Assembly (NCBI GenBank): GCA_000151295.1
Contig: GG745331.1
Coordinates: 249,524-282,594 of the forward strand
DNA: 33,071 bases
Source: Allomyces macrogynus ATCC 38327
Lineage: Eukaryota > Blastocladiomycota > Blastocladiomycetes > Blastocladiales > Blastocladiaceae
Direction of reading: 5' to 3'
Positions 8,941-19,157 of this stretch are shown one piece after another. The translations under genes and the position numbers were made by a program. Position 1 is the stretch's first letter. Each line of letters opens with the position of its first letter. The notes beneath the pieces are model-generated. The model was given only the letters and a program-made list of their open reading frames with translations. It was not told where the DNA came from and searched no databases.

Positions 8941-10484
8941 ATGTCGACGCTACGCTTCGCGAACACGCCCGACTTGATGGCCACGGGCCAGTACGACGAC
9001 AATCTGGCCACGCACTCGTCCGAGGAGCAGGTCGGCACCATTTCCAATCGTCTCCACCCACACACACCCGGATCTGACGCGCAGCCGCCAACTAGGCCGA
9101 CGTCGAATGCGACATTCTCGCCATTTATGAATCGGCCCTGCAATCCTCCCACCTGTCCGACCCCCTCCTCCTTCGTCGCCCGTCGCACGCCGCGTACCTC
9201 AACCGCGTCGCCATCTCGCTCCCGCGGAGCATGTCAGCCCTGGCGGCCTCGCGCCCGTGGCTCGTCTACTACGTCCTGCACTCGATGGACCTTCTCGGGG
9301 TGGACTTATCGGAAATGCTGCGCCTCCGCGCGGCATCGACGCTGTTGCGCATGCAGGACCCGAACGGCGGGTTTGCCGGTGGCGTCGGCATGATCGCACA
9401 CTTGGCGCCCACGTATGCGGCGGTCCATGCGCTCGCGCTCGTACGGGACGAACAGGCGTGGCGCGCGATTGACCGCGCGGCAATGCACGCGTGGCTGCTC
9501 CGAATGAAGCGACCGGACGGATCGTTTGTGATGCATGAAGGTGGGGAAGTGGATTTGCGGTACGTTCGTGCACCTCGTCCTCCTGGTGGTGGAGGAAACT
9601 GACGCGGTTTGATGTCGTTAGGGGCACCTACTGCGCGCTCACCGTCGCGCGCCTGCTCAACATCCTGACCCCGGAATTGACGCGCAACTGCGCGTCGTTT
9701 ATTGGCGCGTGCCAGTCGTACACGGGCGGGCTCGCGGCCGTCCCGCACGCGGAAGCGCACGGCGGGTACACGTTCTGCGGAGTCGCCGCTGCCGTTTTGC
9801 TCAGCGAAGCTGACGCGGTGCTCGACATTCCACGACTCGCGCGGTGGACATGCATGCGGCAAATGCCGCTCGAAGGCGGGTTCCAAGGGCGCGAGAATAA
9901 GCTCGTCGACGGGTGCTATTCGCTGTGGGTCGGCGGGGTGCCGAACGTGCTGGTCGCGACTGAATGGGGGCGGGCGAACATGCAGCACCAGGTGGAGACG
10001 GATGACGAGGTGGTGGTATCGACGGCGGCGGCACACGGTGGGCCCGCGGATATGTTTGATCGCGAGGCACTGCAGGAGTATATCTTGCTGTGCTGCCAGG
10101 CGCAGAGTGGGGGGTTGCTTGATAAGCCCGACAAGTTCCCGGACCCGTACCATACCGCGTATGTGCTGAGCGGGCTGTCGGCCGCGCAGCATTATTTCAC
10201 GTTTGAGGACGGCGAGTTTGTCGTTGCGGATCGCACGTGTATTGTTGGACCCGTCGACAATCTGCTGGTACTTCCGAATGGTTCCTTTTCACAGTTCTTT
10301 CGCTCGCACCTAACGCGATCCGCCTCGTGTCTCGTAGAACGCGGCGCACCCGATCCACAACATCCGCATGGCCGCCGTCGAGCACATCTGCGCGTGGTCG
10401 CGCGCTAATCCGGTCCCGGGCATCTCGCCCGCACCTGCAACCGCATCACCCTCTGCGAATACCTCCCCCGCCGCCACCTCCTAG
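8941..10484 (+). CDS. RAM1: protein farnesyltransferase beta subunit
   Basis: This is the catalytic subunit that transfers farnesyl to CaaX cysteines (Ras, a-factor, lamins), working with an alpha subunit. Exons are 8941-9030, 9096-9559, 9622-10267 and 10338-10484, giving 448 residues (vertebrate homologues are about 437). Introns are 65, 62 and 70 nt. Family motifs cross every junction: SRPWLVYYVLHSMDLL, LAPTYAAVHAL, PDGSFVMHEGGEVDLR joined to GTYCALTVARLLNILTP, EAHGGYTFCG, GGFQGRENKLVDGCYSLW and DPYHTAYVLSGLSAAQH. The zinc ligands are Asp281, Cys283 and His362. The last exon restores the family C-terminus (AHPIHNIRMAAVEHI, then NPVPG). LVDGCYSLW and the EALQEYILLCCQ segment favour farnesyl- over geranylgeranyltransferase. 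The first donor is GTCGGC, the least certain splice site. The gene ends 54 bp from the convergent Ctk3-like gene. Confidence 0.93.
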
Positions 10485-10538
10485 CCTCTGTTCCGTCCAT
10501 TCAAAAATAACGGATTCCATCATTGCACCCCGTTCCAA

Positions 10539-11770
10539 TCAATACCTCCTGTCGGTATCATACCCGACCGCGGCCGACGGCGTCGCCCACCCAGTACTCG
10601 GCCCAACTGACGAATCGTACCCGGTACTCGACGGGTACCGCGGCGACGGCACCGCCGGGGTCGCGGGCGACGCGCCCCACCTTTGTGGCACGGGCTGCGG
10701 TGGCGGCGGTGGCGGGTCGGCCTTGGCCGCGAGAGCGGGCTCGCACAAATCCCACCAGACCTGCGTTGCACGAGCGAGGTCGGCCACGTCTTCGGGGCCC
10801 CAGGGGGTGGTCGACGCCCAGGCGTCGTCGAACTGGATTGAGAGGGGTTCGTCGGGCGCGCGCAGCCAGGATTCTTCGCGCGCGCGCTTATTCTACAGGT
10901 GATGGAGTGAGCGGACCGCGTCGGTGGTCGGTCAGCAGATGCAGGAGGACGTACCCGCTCGCGGTCCTCTTCCATGCGCCGGAAAATTTCGCTGCGCGAG
11001 ACGGCGTCGCGCGCAACGGGCGCAGCGCTCGTCGCACCCGACCCCACTGGTGGCGCGGCGCTCGGCGTCACACCCGGTCCCGTCGTGCCGCCCGCGGTCG
11101 GGAGCGACAGCGTCGATTTGGCCGCCGACGACGCACCGAGCGGATCCGCCAACGTCGCCGCCGCCTCGGCCGCATCCTGCGCGACCGCCGCCTGCGCGAC
11201 CAGCGCTGATCGCGCCGCCAGTTGCGCCGCGAGCTGCGCGTCAATCGCATGGAACGCGGCGGCCGACAGGACATGTTTCCGCTTCCACGCGTGTAAGATC
11301 TTGCGCACGGACGGCACGTTCGCGAGACCAACCAACGTCTGTCCCTGATGACCCTCGGCCGCGTGGTCATCCGGGATATGGTCGAGCAACGTCGGGTCTG
11401 CATCGCCCGCCAAGTCGGCAACCACTTTGGCCATGGTCGGTTTCGGCCACCGGCAGACGCATCCGACGAGGACGGGCAAGTCGCGCGCGAGGCGGTGCGG
11501 GTAGCCGTGGAACTTGTTGGCGCGTAACGAGGCCATCCACAGGTGGTCGCAGAGATGGAAGAGGTTGAGCCGGTGGTTGGGCGAGGCCAAAGGGTCGGCA
11601 AGGGCGTCGGCGAGGACGGCGTAGAGGACGTCGTGGTGCGCGCGCCACTTGACGGCGAAGCGCGCCGCGCGGGAGAGGGAGTCTTGCGAGGCGGTCAGGC
11701 GGCGCAGCTGGTCGTGGAACTGAAGCCGCAGCTCGAACGCGTCGGGTGCGTCGCCGTCCGAGTCGGACAT
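10539..11770 (-). CDS. CTK3: CTD kinase subunit gamma-like protein (Ctk3 family)
   Basis: Ctk3/Lsg1 is the third subunit of the CTDK-I kinase complex, which phosphorylates Ser2 of the RNA polymerase II C-terminal domain. Exons are 10955-11770 and 10539-10892 with one 62-nt intron (GTACGT...GTAG), giving 389 residues. The N-terminal 150 residues form a CID-like all-helical domain: DAFELRLQFHDQLRRLTAS, SLSRAARFAVKW, NHRLNLFHLCDHLW and VPSRKILHAW-like VPSVRKILHAWKRKHVL. A variable Ala-rich linker follows. The conserved C-terminal motif is rebuilt by splicing: IFRRMEEDRER joins NKRAREESWLRAPDEP, followed by an acidic/Trp stretch (FDDAWASTTPWGPEDVADL) as in fungal Ctk3. Unspliced, the frame runs into Arg/Pro-rich non-homologous sequence. 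The start MSDSDGDAPD at 11770 fits the family. It shares an upstream region with the divergent NCS-1 gene. Confidence 0.83.
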
Positions 11771-12286
11771 GGTTGATGCTGTGTGGGTGCGTGTTTTGCA
11801 GGGAGTTGGAGGGCGGGAACGTCGTGCGCAGGGTTGTGGTGGAGGATCGCAACGGGGACGGTGCTCGCGGTGTCGACGACGACGGGTGCGGTGGAGGATG
11901 CACGTGCCGCTCCGATCAGGCAGTGCACGCTTCGTTTGACGTGGACAGACTGCCAGTGTCAGCCGCACAGCAGAACGACTTGCCAACAATCAGTCTTGCC
12001 TCTCGCCAGGACGTCGACATTGGGCTCGGCAGCTGCTGCACCGTCGCGAGCGCGGCCCTCCACCACCAGCAAAGGCAGCCAACCTGCCGCAGGATAACGG
12101 CACCCGACTCTCGACCGCCCGACCGAGAGGGCCAAGCACCCGATCAGTCTGTACAGATTCACCCGAGTCGCTCCAACACTGGCTGCGCAACGGCGACGGG
12201 CCCGACTGGACCCATTGGCCAATCCTTCGACCCTCCAAGACAAGAAACCGACTGCAAGTTTCAATTGACCAATTCTTGCCGCCACC
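11771..12286. other. divergent promoter region, 516 bp (CTK3 / NCS-1)
   Basis: Non-coding segment between two divergently transcribed genes, so it should hold both promoters. A CCACCATGG context marks the NCS-1 start. Overlapping short frames lack protein character. I see no tandem repeat or TATA box. Confidence 0.5.
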
Positions 12287-13392
12287 ATGGGCCACGGCCC
12301 GTCCAAGCCCAAGCTGACCAAGGAGGAGCTTGACGAGCTCGTACGCACGACCCACTGTACGTACGTACAGCGGCACCGTCGGCCTCGTCCACCAACCTGC
12401 GACAATCGCTCGAATTTCCCTCACCGACCACCCTCCGCCCCAATCTAGTCTCGCGCCGCGAGCTCCACAAGTGGTATGACGCGTTTCTGCGCGGCTGCAC
12501 GGCGGGGGCGCACCCCTACAACCCGACCGGCCGTGACAACACACCCGCGGCTCCCGCCGCATCCCTGACCCGCGCACGATCCACGACGGGCCGGTCCCGG
12601 TCCCGGTCCTGGTCAATTACCACTGCGCCCGACCCGTCACCAACGACCAGTTCCAACGGTGCACCCGGCGCACGGGACATCCCACCGCCACCGCCGCGCG
12701 AACGGCCCGCGCTCGACAAGGCGGCGATGCGCGCCATGTACGCGCGCTTCTTCCCGTTCGGCGACGTGCGCGCATTCGCCGACCGCGTGCTCGCCGTGCT
12801 CGATACGAACGGCGACGGGCTCGTCGAGTTCCCGGAATTTGCCAAGGCCCTCGCCACGGCGACGCGCACGGGCCACGCCGCCAACGACGACCGGCTCGTC
12901 TGGGCGTTTCGGCTGTACGACGCGGATGACGACGGGTACATCTCGCGCGCGGAAGTCGCCGAAGTGGTCGGTGCGCTCGAGGCAATGCTCGGCGACTTGG
13001 CGCGTGGACCCGATCCGGATATGGTCGCGCCACCGTCGATCACGGCGCAGCATGAGCCGGAGCCGGTGACCCCGCACGACGCGGATGACCGACACCATCA
13101 CTTTTCGTGGCGGAGCTGGGGGCGCAATTCGACGCGCAGCTTGCCGGCGCATACGCGGACCATTGACCGTTCTCCGCCGCCCTCTGCGCCCGTGCCGTTG
13201 CGTGGTGTCACGACGGCATCGAGCGACCCGCACCTGTCGCGCGAACAGATGCTGGCGGCTCGCGTCGATGCCATGTTCTCGAAGATGGACTGTAACCAGG
13301 ACGGCCACGTGTCACTCGGCGAGTTTATGACGGCCGCGCGCCAGGACCCGTCGCTTGTCCAGTCGCTCAATCTGTACGAGGGGTTGGTGTGA
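12287..13392 (+). CDS. NCS1: neuronal calcium sensor-1 / frequenin-like protein with two insertions
   Basis: Frequenins are myristoylated Ca2+ sensors that activate phosphatidylinositol 4-kinase at Golgi or plasma membrane. Exons are 12287-12356 and 12449-13392, giving 337 residues. The 92-nt intron (GTACGT...CTAG) joins ELVRTTH to FSRRELHKWYDAF, matching the family. The N-terminus MGHGPSK carries Gly2 and Ser6, a typical N-myristoylation signal. EF1 is degenerate (RGCTAG), as in the family. Three canonical loops follow: DTNGDGLVEFPE (142-153), DADDDGYISRAE (181-192) and DCNQDGHVSLGE (304-315), and the C-terminus is SLNLYEGLV. Usual length is about 190. The excess is two inserts: a Ser/Arg/Pro-rich one (about 44-110) between EF1 and the FFPFGD motif, and a His/Ser/Pro-rich one (about 215-280) between EF3 and EF4. 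Both are in frame and lack an obvious intron. Confidence 0.9.
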
Positions 13393-13552
13393 ATATAACA
13401 ATGGTCGTTTTTCAAACGATTATAAATCACCGAATATGAATGTGTACTACGCTCCCTCCACAGCCAAGAACAGCCCACCAGTACAAGTCAACAACAGCCC
13501 ACCTCATATAAAGCACAAGGCTCGGCCAGTTCCCCCAAGTTTCCAGTCTCAA

Positions 13553-14040
13553 TCAATCGCGCTCCAAGTCCTGCTGCGCATGCTTCACGTACCGCTCCAG
13601 CGCCGAAACGAAGTCACCAAACAGGGCCAAGTCCTTCTTCTCGCCGCGCCGCCAAAACAGGGGCTCCATGGCCCGCAGCGCTAGGTTGGACCCGCGCGGC
13701 ATAGCCGAATCCTCGATCAGCGCGTCAAGAATACCACGCTGCGACAGGTCGAGTTTGAGGGCCATGAGGTCGTGAACCGTCACGAAAAACGACACGTGCG
13801 CGTGATCTAGCTCGCCGGGCGCGGTGCACATAAGCGAGCGTGCGCATCGTGTCGGTCGCCATGAACGGGACCGTCGTGTTGCCGAGCACCGACTTGAGCA
13901 TGTCCACGAGCATTGACGCGATCACGGTGCGCGTCACCTTGGGGAGCACCCGCTTGACGTACGCGTACACTTTAAAGTCGGTGGGGAACTTGCCGTTGTA
14001 GTCGCCCACCATTCGAGCAACCAGGCCAAGATGGGCGTTA
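13553..14040 (-). pseudogene. frameshifted, 5'-truncated gene fragment (unknown family)
   Basis: Two minus-strand frames read as one protein if a single base is skipped near 13835. The upstream part (about 14037-13837) contains VARMVGDYNGKFPTDFKVY and MLVDMLKSVLGNTTVPFMA. The downstream part (13831-13553) contains FFVTVHDLMALKLDLSQRG, RGSNLALRAMEPLFW and FGDFVSALERYVKH, and ends in TGA. Both have normal protein composition; the joined frame does not need a stop to be ignored. Upstream of about 14040 the frame enters repeat-like sequence, so the 5' end looks lost. I do not recognise the family. A one-base assembly error is an alternative to true decay, as is an unseen intron (the only GT/AG pair at the junction would be 23 nt, too short). 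Confidence 0.45.
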
Positions 14041-14078
14041 ACCTCCACTTCTGTTGGACTCGATCGAGCTGTAGGTGC

Positions 14079-14096
14079 TCGATTGAGCTCAATCGA
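14079..14096. repeat. 18-bp perfect palindrome
   Basis: TCGATTGAG is followed directly by its reverse complement CTCAATCGA. Related words (TCGATCGAGC, GCTCGATTGACC, GCGATTGACC) recur within 14050-14275, so it belongs to a local family of TCGATTGA-type repeats. Confidence 0.8.
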
Positions 14097-16071
14097 CCCT
14101 CGACCAGCCAATTCAGCTTGGATTTGAGCTCGCGGGAGGGGCGAAAAATGGCGAAGTCCTCATCTCGTCAATTGAAAAGGCGCTCTTGTCGATTCAGGTT
14201 CCATTTGAGCAAATGGCGTCTAAGTTGATGCTCTAGCAAGGCGATTGACCTCCACCCGTGCTCGATTGACCTTGAGCAGCATCACACAGTCGCGCTCCAT
14301 TAACTCTCATCCATGCTCGCCTCAGCCCAGATATGTGCGACTTCAGTTGAGCATCATCTACCCGTGATTGCGGTAAATGATCATCCGGTTCGGCTCGCTT
14401 TGTGCAGGCAAGCAAGGGTACAGCTGGGCATGCGGATTATCATTCATGACCCGCGTGAACTGCACCCGCGCGATCAGCATTTGCGCATTGGAGGGCTCGA
14501 AATGGCCGAATGGCCACATATGTGATTCCAAACCGCGGCCAGGCTGGATGTCGGGAGCGCCTCCTTCAGCCTGGCTTCAGTCCTCTGTTTGCTCATTTAT
14601 CCCGAGAGGCACGATGTGCTCTCGATTTTGGGGGTAAGAATTTTCCTCTTGAGCTGCGTCAACATTCCAGTTTGCGCCCTGATGTGATTGATCTCAGCCC
14701 TCGCTGGCGCTACTTGAAGGCACATCCCAGTGCCTGTCGCAGATTGGTTCCCGAGTGGATTTCCGTGTCAAACCGAAATGGACTTTGGTCGGCGCGATTA
14801 CTGATTCGCCTTTCGCTGATTGGACTCATTTGGCCCCCCCTGGAATTCTGGATTTGGTTGGATTGGTTCTTGGATTTTTTTCGATTTGCCGAAACGAGGG
14901 TGATTGGAATCATGGCCAGGCGGATTGGACGGAAATAACGCGAATCGCACCTACACACGACAAGAGGGACCTGTTGCACACCGACTACTGGCAGGTGATG
15001 CACGACTCGGGGCGGTGCTGCGCGCAAAAACGGCTCGACAAACAGTGGAGAATGCGCACGCATCGCTGCAAGATCAGAATTCAGGATTGGTGGACGGCGA
15101 CGGCGCCATGCGGGCGGCGCGTCGACCGCCCGGCGCGGGAACAGGCAGTGCAAAACGCCAGGGTCACGGAAGTGTATCAGCGCGTGGCCATCGGCGTGCA
15201 AGTTGACGACGCGTCGGTCGGTGTCGCCAGGCAGACTGAGCAGACGGACTGAGCAGATGGAGCGTGAGGACGATGATATTGGAGTTCGCAATGGCCCAGC
15301 GTGACAGGCCAGTGATTGGTGGCGCGAGTCAGCAGCAGTGCTCGCGATTCGATTCGCGTAGGAAATTGACACTGATTTGACTAACATGAAGAAGAGCATG
15401 CGATTCACGACGACGGCTCACGTCGGTTATGAAAGCATGCAAAATAAAGAGCTGCTATTGCGGGTGGACCATCGACAATGTTGTGAAGGCTTTCGTTTGT
15501 GGAAAGCCATTGTTTTCTCGGGCTTCCTTTCCGCGTTCGTCGTCGCCGTGGTTTCTTTAGTGGGCAGGCAACAACCGCGGCCGTGGCCGGCGCGTGGTGA
15601 TGGTGACAATGGATGCTGATGACCAAATCCCGTCCCGCACGCAAAGCGAGAAGCCCGACGCGCGATGGCCAAGCGCTCCACGCTTCTTTAGGCGCGTCAC
15701 TCCTGACTCAACTGCTGGCTTCCAGCTTGTCGCGATCGATCCTCTTTTCTCGCGGCAGACAGGGTCTCAGCGCACGCCCCGTCCGCGCTCAAGATGCTCT
15801 AGCAAGAACGGTCTCACTCCCTCTCCCCTTGCCACTATCGAGCACTGTAAACGCCGTCGACAGTCGTGATACGCTCGAATCTCGGCAGCCTCGCCATCGC
15901 CCGTGCGCTAGCGCCAAGACAACGAACCGCAAGTCGCGCAGGCCCAGCACACTCTCCTCATCCCCAGGCGGCGAAGTATTGTCTGCGCACTAACGTGTCG
16001 CCACCCGGCAATCGCGCTCTCGCCATGGCTGCCTCCAGCATCGAACGGCCCGTACGCGGCTCCCGTCTTCT
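14097..16071. other. gene-poor, repeat-rich, more AT-rich region
   Basis: I cannot support a gene here. Open frames of 80-230 codons exist on both strands (for example 14755-15252 plus and 14710-15408 minus), but composition is erratic and no motif is recognisable. GGATTG/GATTGGA words recur between 14810 and 14930, like the denser cluster at 16.8 kb. A T-rich patch lies near 14870. Confidence 0.5.
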
Positions 16072-16278
16072 TTGATGGGCATGTTTGACTCCATGAACGC
16101 CGCAGCTCTCGCCGGTACCGGGGCTCGAGCGCTCCGCGACAAGCGGGCCGGTAAGAAACGCGTCGGGAACGTCAAGCGCGGCCGATACGGACGTGGGAAC
16201 GTCGACCAGATCGGATACGTCGTGGCGGCCATCCGCGAGGAAATTCACCACCTGGAGCTGAGAGCGACCAAATTATGA
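16072..16278 (+). other. small open frame, 68 codons, doubtful
   Basis: A short frame encodes a basic peptide (KRAGKKRVGNVKRGRYGRGN, then a short helix and stop). It is a weak candidate with no recognised family and no close neighbour. It could equally be part of the surrounding degenerate transposon-like DNA. Confidence 0.15.
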
Positions 16279-16575
16279 TGCAATAGGCGACCAACCACCG
16301 TTGCCAGGCAGGCTCAAGGTCCTCAGTACGCCGGCGTTGATCGAGTTGTTGCAGGGGTCCCTCGAGAGCAACGGGTACGTCTGCTTTTTGGGTTATATCT
16401 CGTGGATCCATCGGACCAATTTTGACTCCGCTCCTCGTGGCATCGTGTAACGACGATTATGGGCAGCGACACGGCGCTTGCGAGTTGGCCTCCCGACACC
16501 TTCGACTTTCCGCCGTTTTGGTACGTCTTCGCGCTTGGCTTCCCGGTATACCCTAAGAATGGTCTCATGCCTCAA
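16273..16575 (-). pseudogene. probable pogo/CENP-B-like transposase N-terminal relic
   Basis: In one minus-strand frame from about 16575, ILRVYREAKREDVPKRR is followed by GRPTRKRRVAAHNRRYTM, RGAESKLVRWIHEI, an in-frame TAA, then KKQTYPLLSRDP, INAGVLRTLSLPGNGGW and a second TAA. The order (short HTH, a GRP-type basic link, a 'xxLVxWI' helix, a Pro-Leu start of the next helix, then Gly-x-x-Trp) resembles the psq plus CENP-B HTH pair of fungal pogo/Tc5-type transposases. No DDE catalytic domain is seen nearby. The frame is interrupted, so any copy is dead. Family assignment is inference from weak pattern similarity. Confidence 0.35.
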
Positions 16576-16815
16576 ATTCCTTGCAGTTGATGGATGGCGC
16601 GCAAGCCGGTCCCGACCGAGTGAATGACAAGAGCTGGCAAACCCAAGTGCATCGCGCGGCGCGTGCCGCGTGTTGGAGAGCTTTGCTGTTGTGTGTGATG
16701 ATGAAGTGCTTTTCGATCTTCGCCCTGAAATGAGGCCTCTTTTTCCCAATTCGCATGTATTGCTTGAGCGGATCGACCCCCAATCGGCAGCCAATTCGCC
16801 ATCGTTTAAGGACTC

Positions 16816-17088
16816 AATCCGGCCCAATCCAGCCGCCAATCGGCTCGTAGGGACAGCGAATCAGGGGCCGATCTAACTTTACTTGGTGAGCCGATTTGTC
16901 TTGATTGGCAGCGGATTGGACCGTAATGTAATGGCGAAACGGCCCCCAATCCGCGCCATGTGTTGAACCGGATTGACAGTGAATCAGACCGGATTGACCT
17001 GACGACAGACGCCGAATCGGACCCGATCCATTCATGAGCGGTTTAGCATCGGCCGAATCGGCTGTATCGGCCCGATCCACCCCAATCC
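16816..17088. repeat. dense cluster of CAATCC/GGATTG words
   Basis: The hexamer CAATCC or its complement occurs at 16816, 16826, 16913, 16947, 16970, 16991 and 17083: seven times in 273 bp on both strands, against about 0.13 expected in random sequence. Near variants (CAATCGG, GAATCGG, GATCCA) fill the gaps. Spacing is irregular, so it is not a simple tandem array. Confidence 0.75.
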
Positions 17089-17693
17089 TCCCTAAGCTGC
17101 CCCGATCCAGCCCAATGCGCCCAGGCTCCCAAGACCGGGATGCATGTTTTTCATCAAGGGCGATTTCACGCGGGATTAAAAGATTTTTGGCGCTAGCAGG
17201 GTTCATCTTTCTACCGGATCTCATTAGGTCCGTTTCATTTTCGCCCTTACGTGCATACCATTGCCAGGTCCATTCTGCTGTGCTTAGTGACTTGGAAGCG
17301 CTCAACATTCTCAGACCGTGAAGCGGTGTATCCTTTGCCCGTTCCAACTGCGTCAGTTCGACAGTCGAGGAATAGACGAGCATAAAAGCCGTCCTCTCCC
17401 CCCCTATGTTACATCTCCTCTACACCTTGGATCACGGTCGTGTCGCTGCGTCTCTGGAAGAACACTCGTTGGGGACGAACAGACCCATATTGCAATCAGC
17501 CGACCCAAAAACAGCTGTACGTACACTCGCATTTCCGCTATTGACAAGCTGCGAATGGATAAAAACAATCGTCTCTCCATGGAGTGAGCCACGACGCCGA
17601 AGACGGCCCATTTCGCGCATGCGAAGAATGTCTCATTTCCCTGCCTGCCCCCATAGTGATTTTGACACATCGTAGTTCATTTGCGCTGACACG
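17089..17693. other. intergenic region, 605 bp, upstream of the GTPase-like gene
   Basis: More AT-rich than the flanking gene clusters, and should contain the promoter of the gene at 17694. I see no ORF with protein character, no RNA gene and no clear promoter element. Confidence 0.45.
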
Positions 17694-19157
17694 ATGGAAG
17701 CGGTGGATGAAACGACCCTCATCATTGGGCGCAAGGACGTTGGCGTTTCGACCATGATCAATTCGATCCTGGGCGGGGTTCACTTCCTCAAGCACGACGT
17801 TTTTTCGCTCGATTTTTTGGAGGTTGATGGCGCAAAATGGATTCCTGTGCCAGTGGAGCATGTGCCGCTTGCTGGCGCACAAGCTGCGGAAGCAACTGCT
17901 CTCTTCATTCAAGCCAATAACGAGCAGGCGTTTCGCATCGCCTTTGTGGTTTCAGTCGATCCAGAGACCAGCGAAGTTGCGCTATGTGACGTGGAACTGC
18001 TCCTGGATTTCTTGAACGCGCTCTCTCCAGCAGCGGCTCACTTTGGAATTGTGGTCAACAAGGTCCTGGATGGCACAGAGCGGCGCGCGATTTACAAGCA
18101 GGTCAAGGCCGCCCTTGAATTCGGTTCGTTTTTATTCCACTGTTCAGGTCACTCAGCGTTTGTTCAACTCATGCCGTTGATTGTTCCCTCTTTGTCGTTC
18201 TTTACAGCACCCAACGCATCAGCAAAGCTTATTATGTGCGCGCTTGTGCCAGAGCTCATTGGCGCCCAAAATGCAGTCGCACCTGATGTGTTTCGGGGAG
18301 TCGCCGAGTTCATTGAATCAATCCCTGTGGTGCGGTTCAACTCGCTTTCTGATGCTACTGCTTCCAGCGCGGCTGCTGCTGCTCCTGCTGCTGCTGCCGG
18401 AGTCAAATCGGCTCTTTTACTTTGCTACCAGCCGGATACAACAGTCAACTTTGTGCTTGGCCCAAATTGTAGGCTGGCAGAGCCGTTGGTCAATGTTGCT
18501 GCTGGAATTCGTCACGAAATATGGGATGGACATGAGACCCACAGCTTCAACGAAACCGAAGTGGACGGAACAGCGTGGATTGTGACGCACGGCCCGTGCT
18601 GCCTCAGAGGCATTGGAGTGCTGGAAGGTGTTGCCGGCTCGATTACTGCTGCATTGCAGTCTCGGCCAGCCAACTTTCGGTTGATATTTGCTCTTGGAGA
18701 CCTCCGAAGCATTGCGTCTTTTGACTGGACGATCTTCCGGTTCATGCTCAACGTTCTCGACGCAATCAAGAGACCAAACGTGCCATTTGGCATTGTTGTG
18801 ACCCAGGCCACCCATGTTGGCAACAAAAGGCACCAGCAAAACTTGCGGAACCTCAGATCGTTTTTGTCAGGTCAATACTTCAAAGGTATGTCGTGCTCCT
18901 CCAGATTCCCGTTCCCGCAATGCAAATTCATGAATTAATGGTTGCTTCTTTTTGCAGACCGCTACCCAATTGAACACCTCTTCACTCTTCCCGCATTTGA
19001 CGAGGATGCCGAATCACGCCTTCATGCCCCAGTCGATCAGGTCGACGCGGTTCTGGACGTCATTGAAAGTATTCCGCCGGTGTTCTTGGAGCCGTCTGAC
19101 GTTGATCCGGTCGTTTTTTTACCAGCCAGTGCCAGGTCGTCGAATGACGGCCAGTGA
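17694..19157 (+). CDS. tandem degenerate GTPase-like protein (two related domains)
   Basis: Exons 17694-18885 and 18958-19157 (72-nt intron, GTATGT...GCAG) give 463 residues. The protein is an internal duplication around a poly-Ala linker (about 222-236). Matching pieces are: EVDGAKWIP with EVDGTAWIV; FRIAFVVSVD with FRLIFALGDL; a following LLLDFLNAL with FMLNVLDAI; FGIVVNKVLDG with FGIVVTQATHVG; and IESIPVV with VIESIPPVF. Domain 1 starts TLIIGRKDVGVSTMINSILG, laid out like a P-loop (residues 12-20), but the invariant Lys is Val. FGIVVNK (about 121) sits where the G4 NKxD motif would lie. Domain 2 has lost the P-loop pattern and reads VVTQ at G4. This suggests pseudo-GTPases of an AIG1/Era-like fold, without GTP hydrolysis; the fold is inferred. 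Codon use looks less GC-rich at third positions than in neighbours, and the gene stands alone in a repeat-rich island, so recent transfer or a fast-evolving family is possible. Confidence 0.75.

Noticed and set aside
14710..15408. Opposed 165- and 232-codon frames as possible genes
   Set aside because: Both have erratic composition, overlap each other on opposite strands and cross a repeat patch; no recognisable domain.
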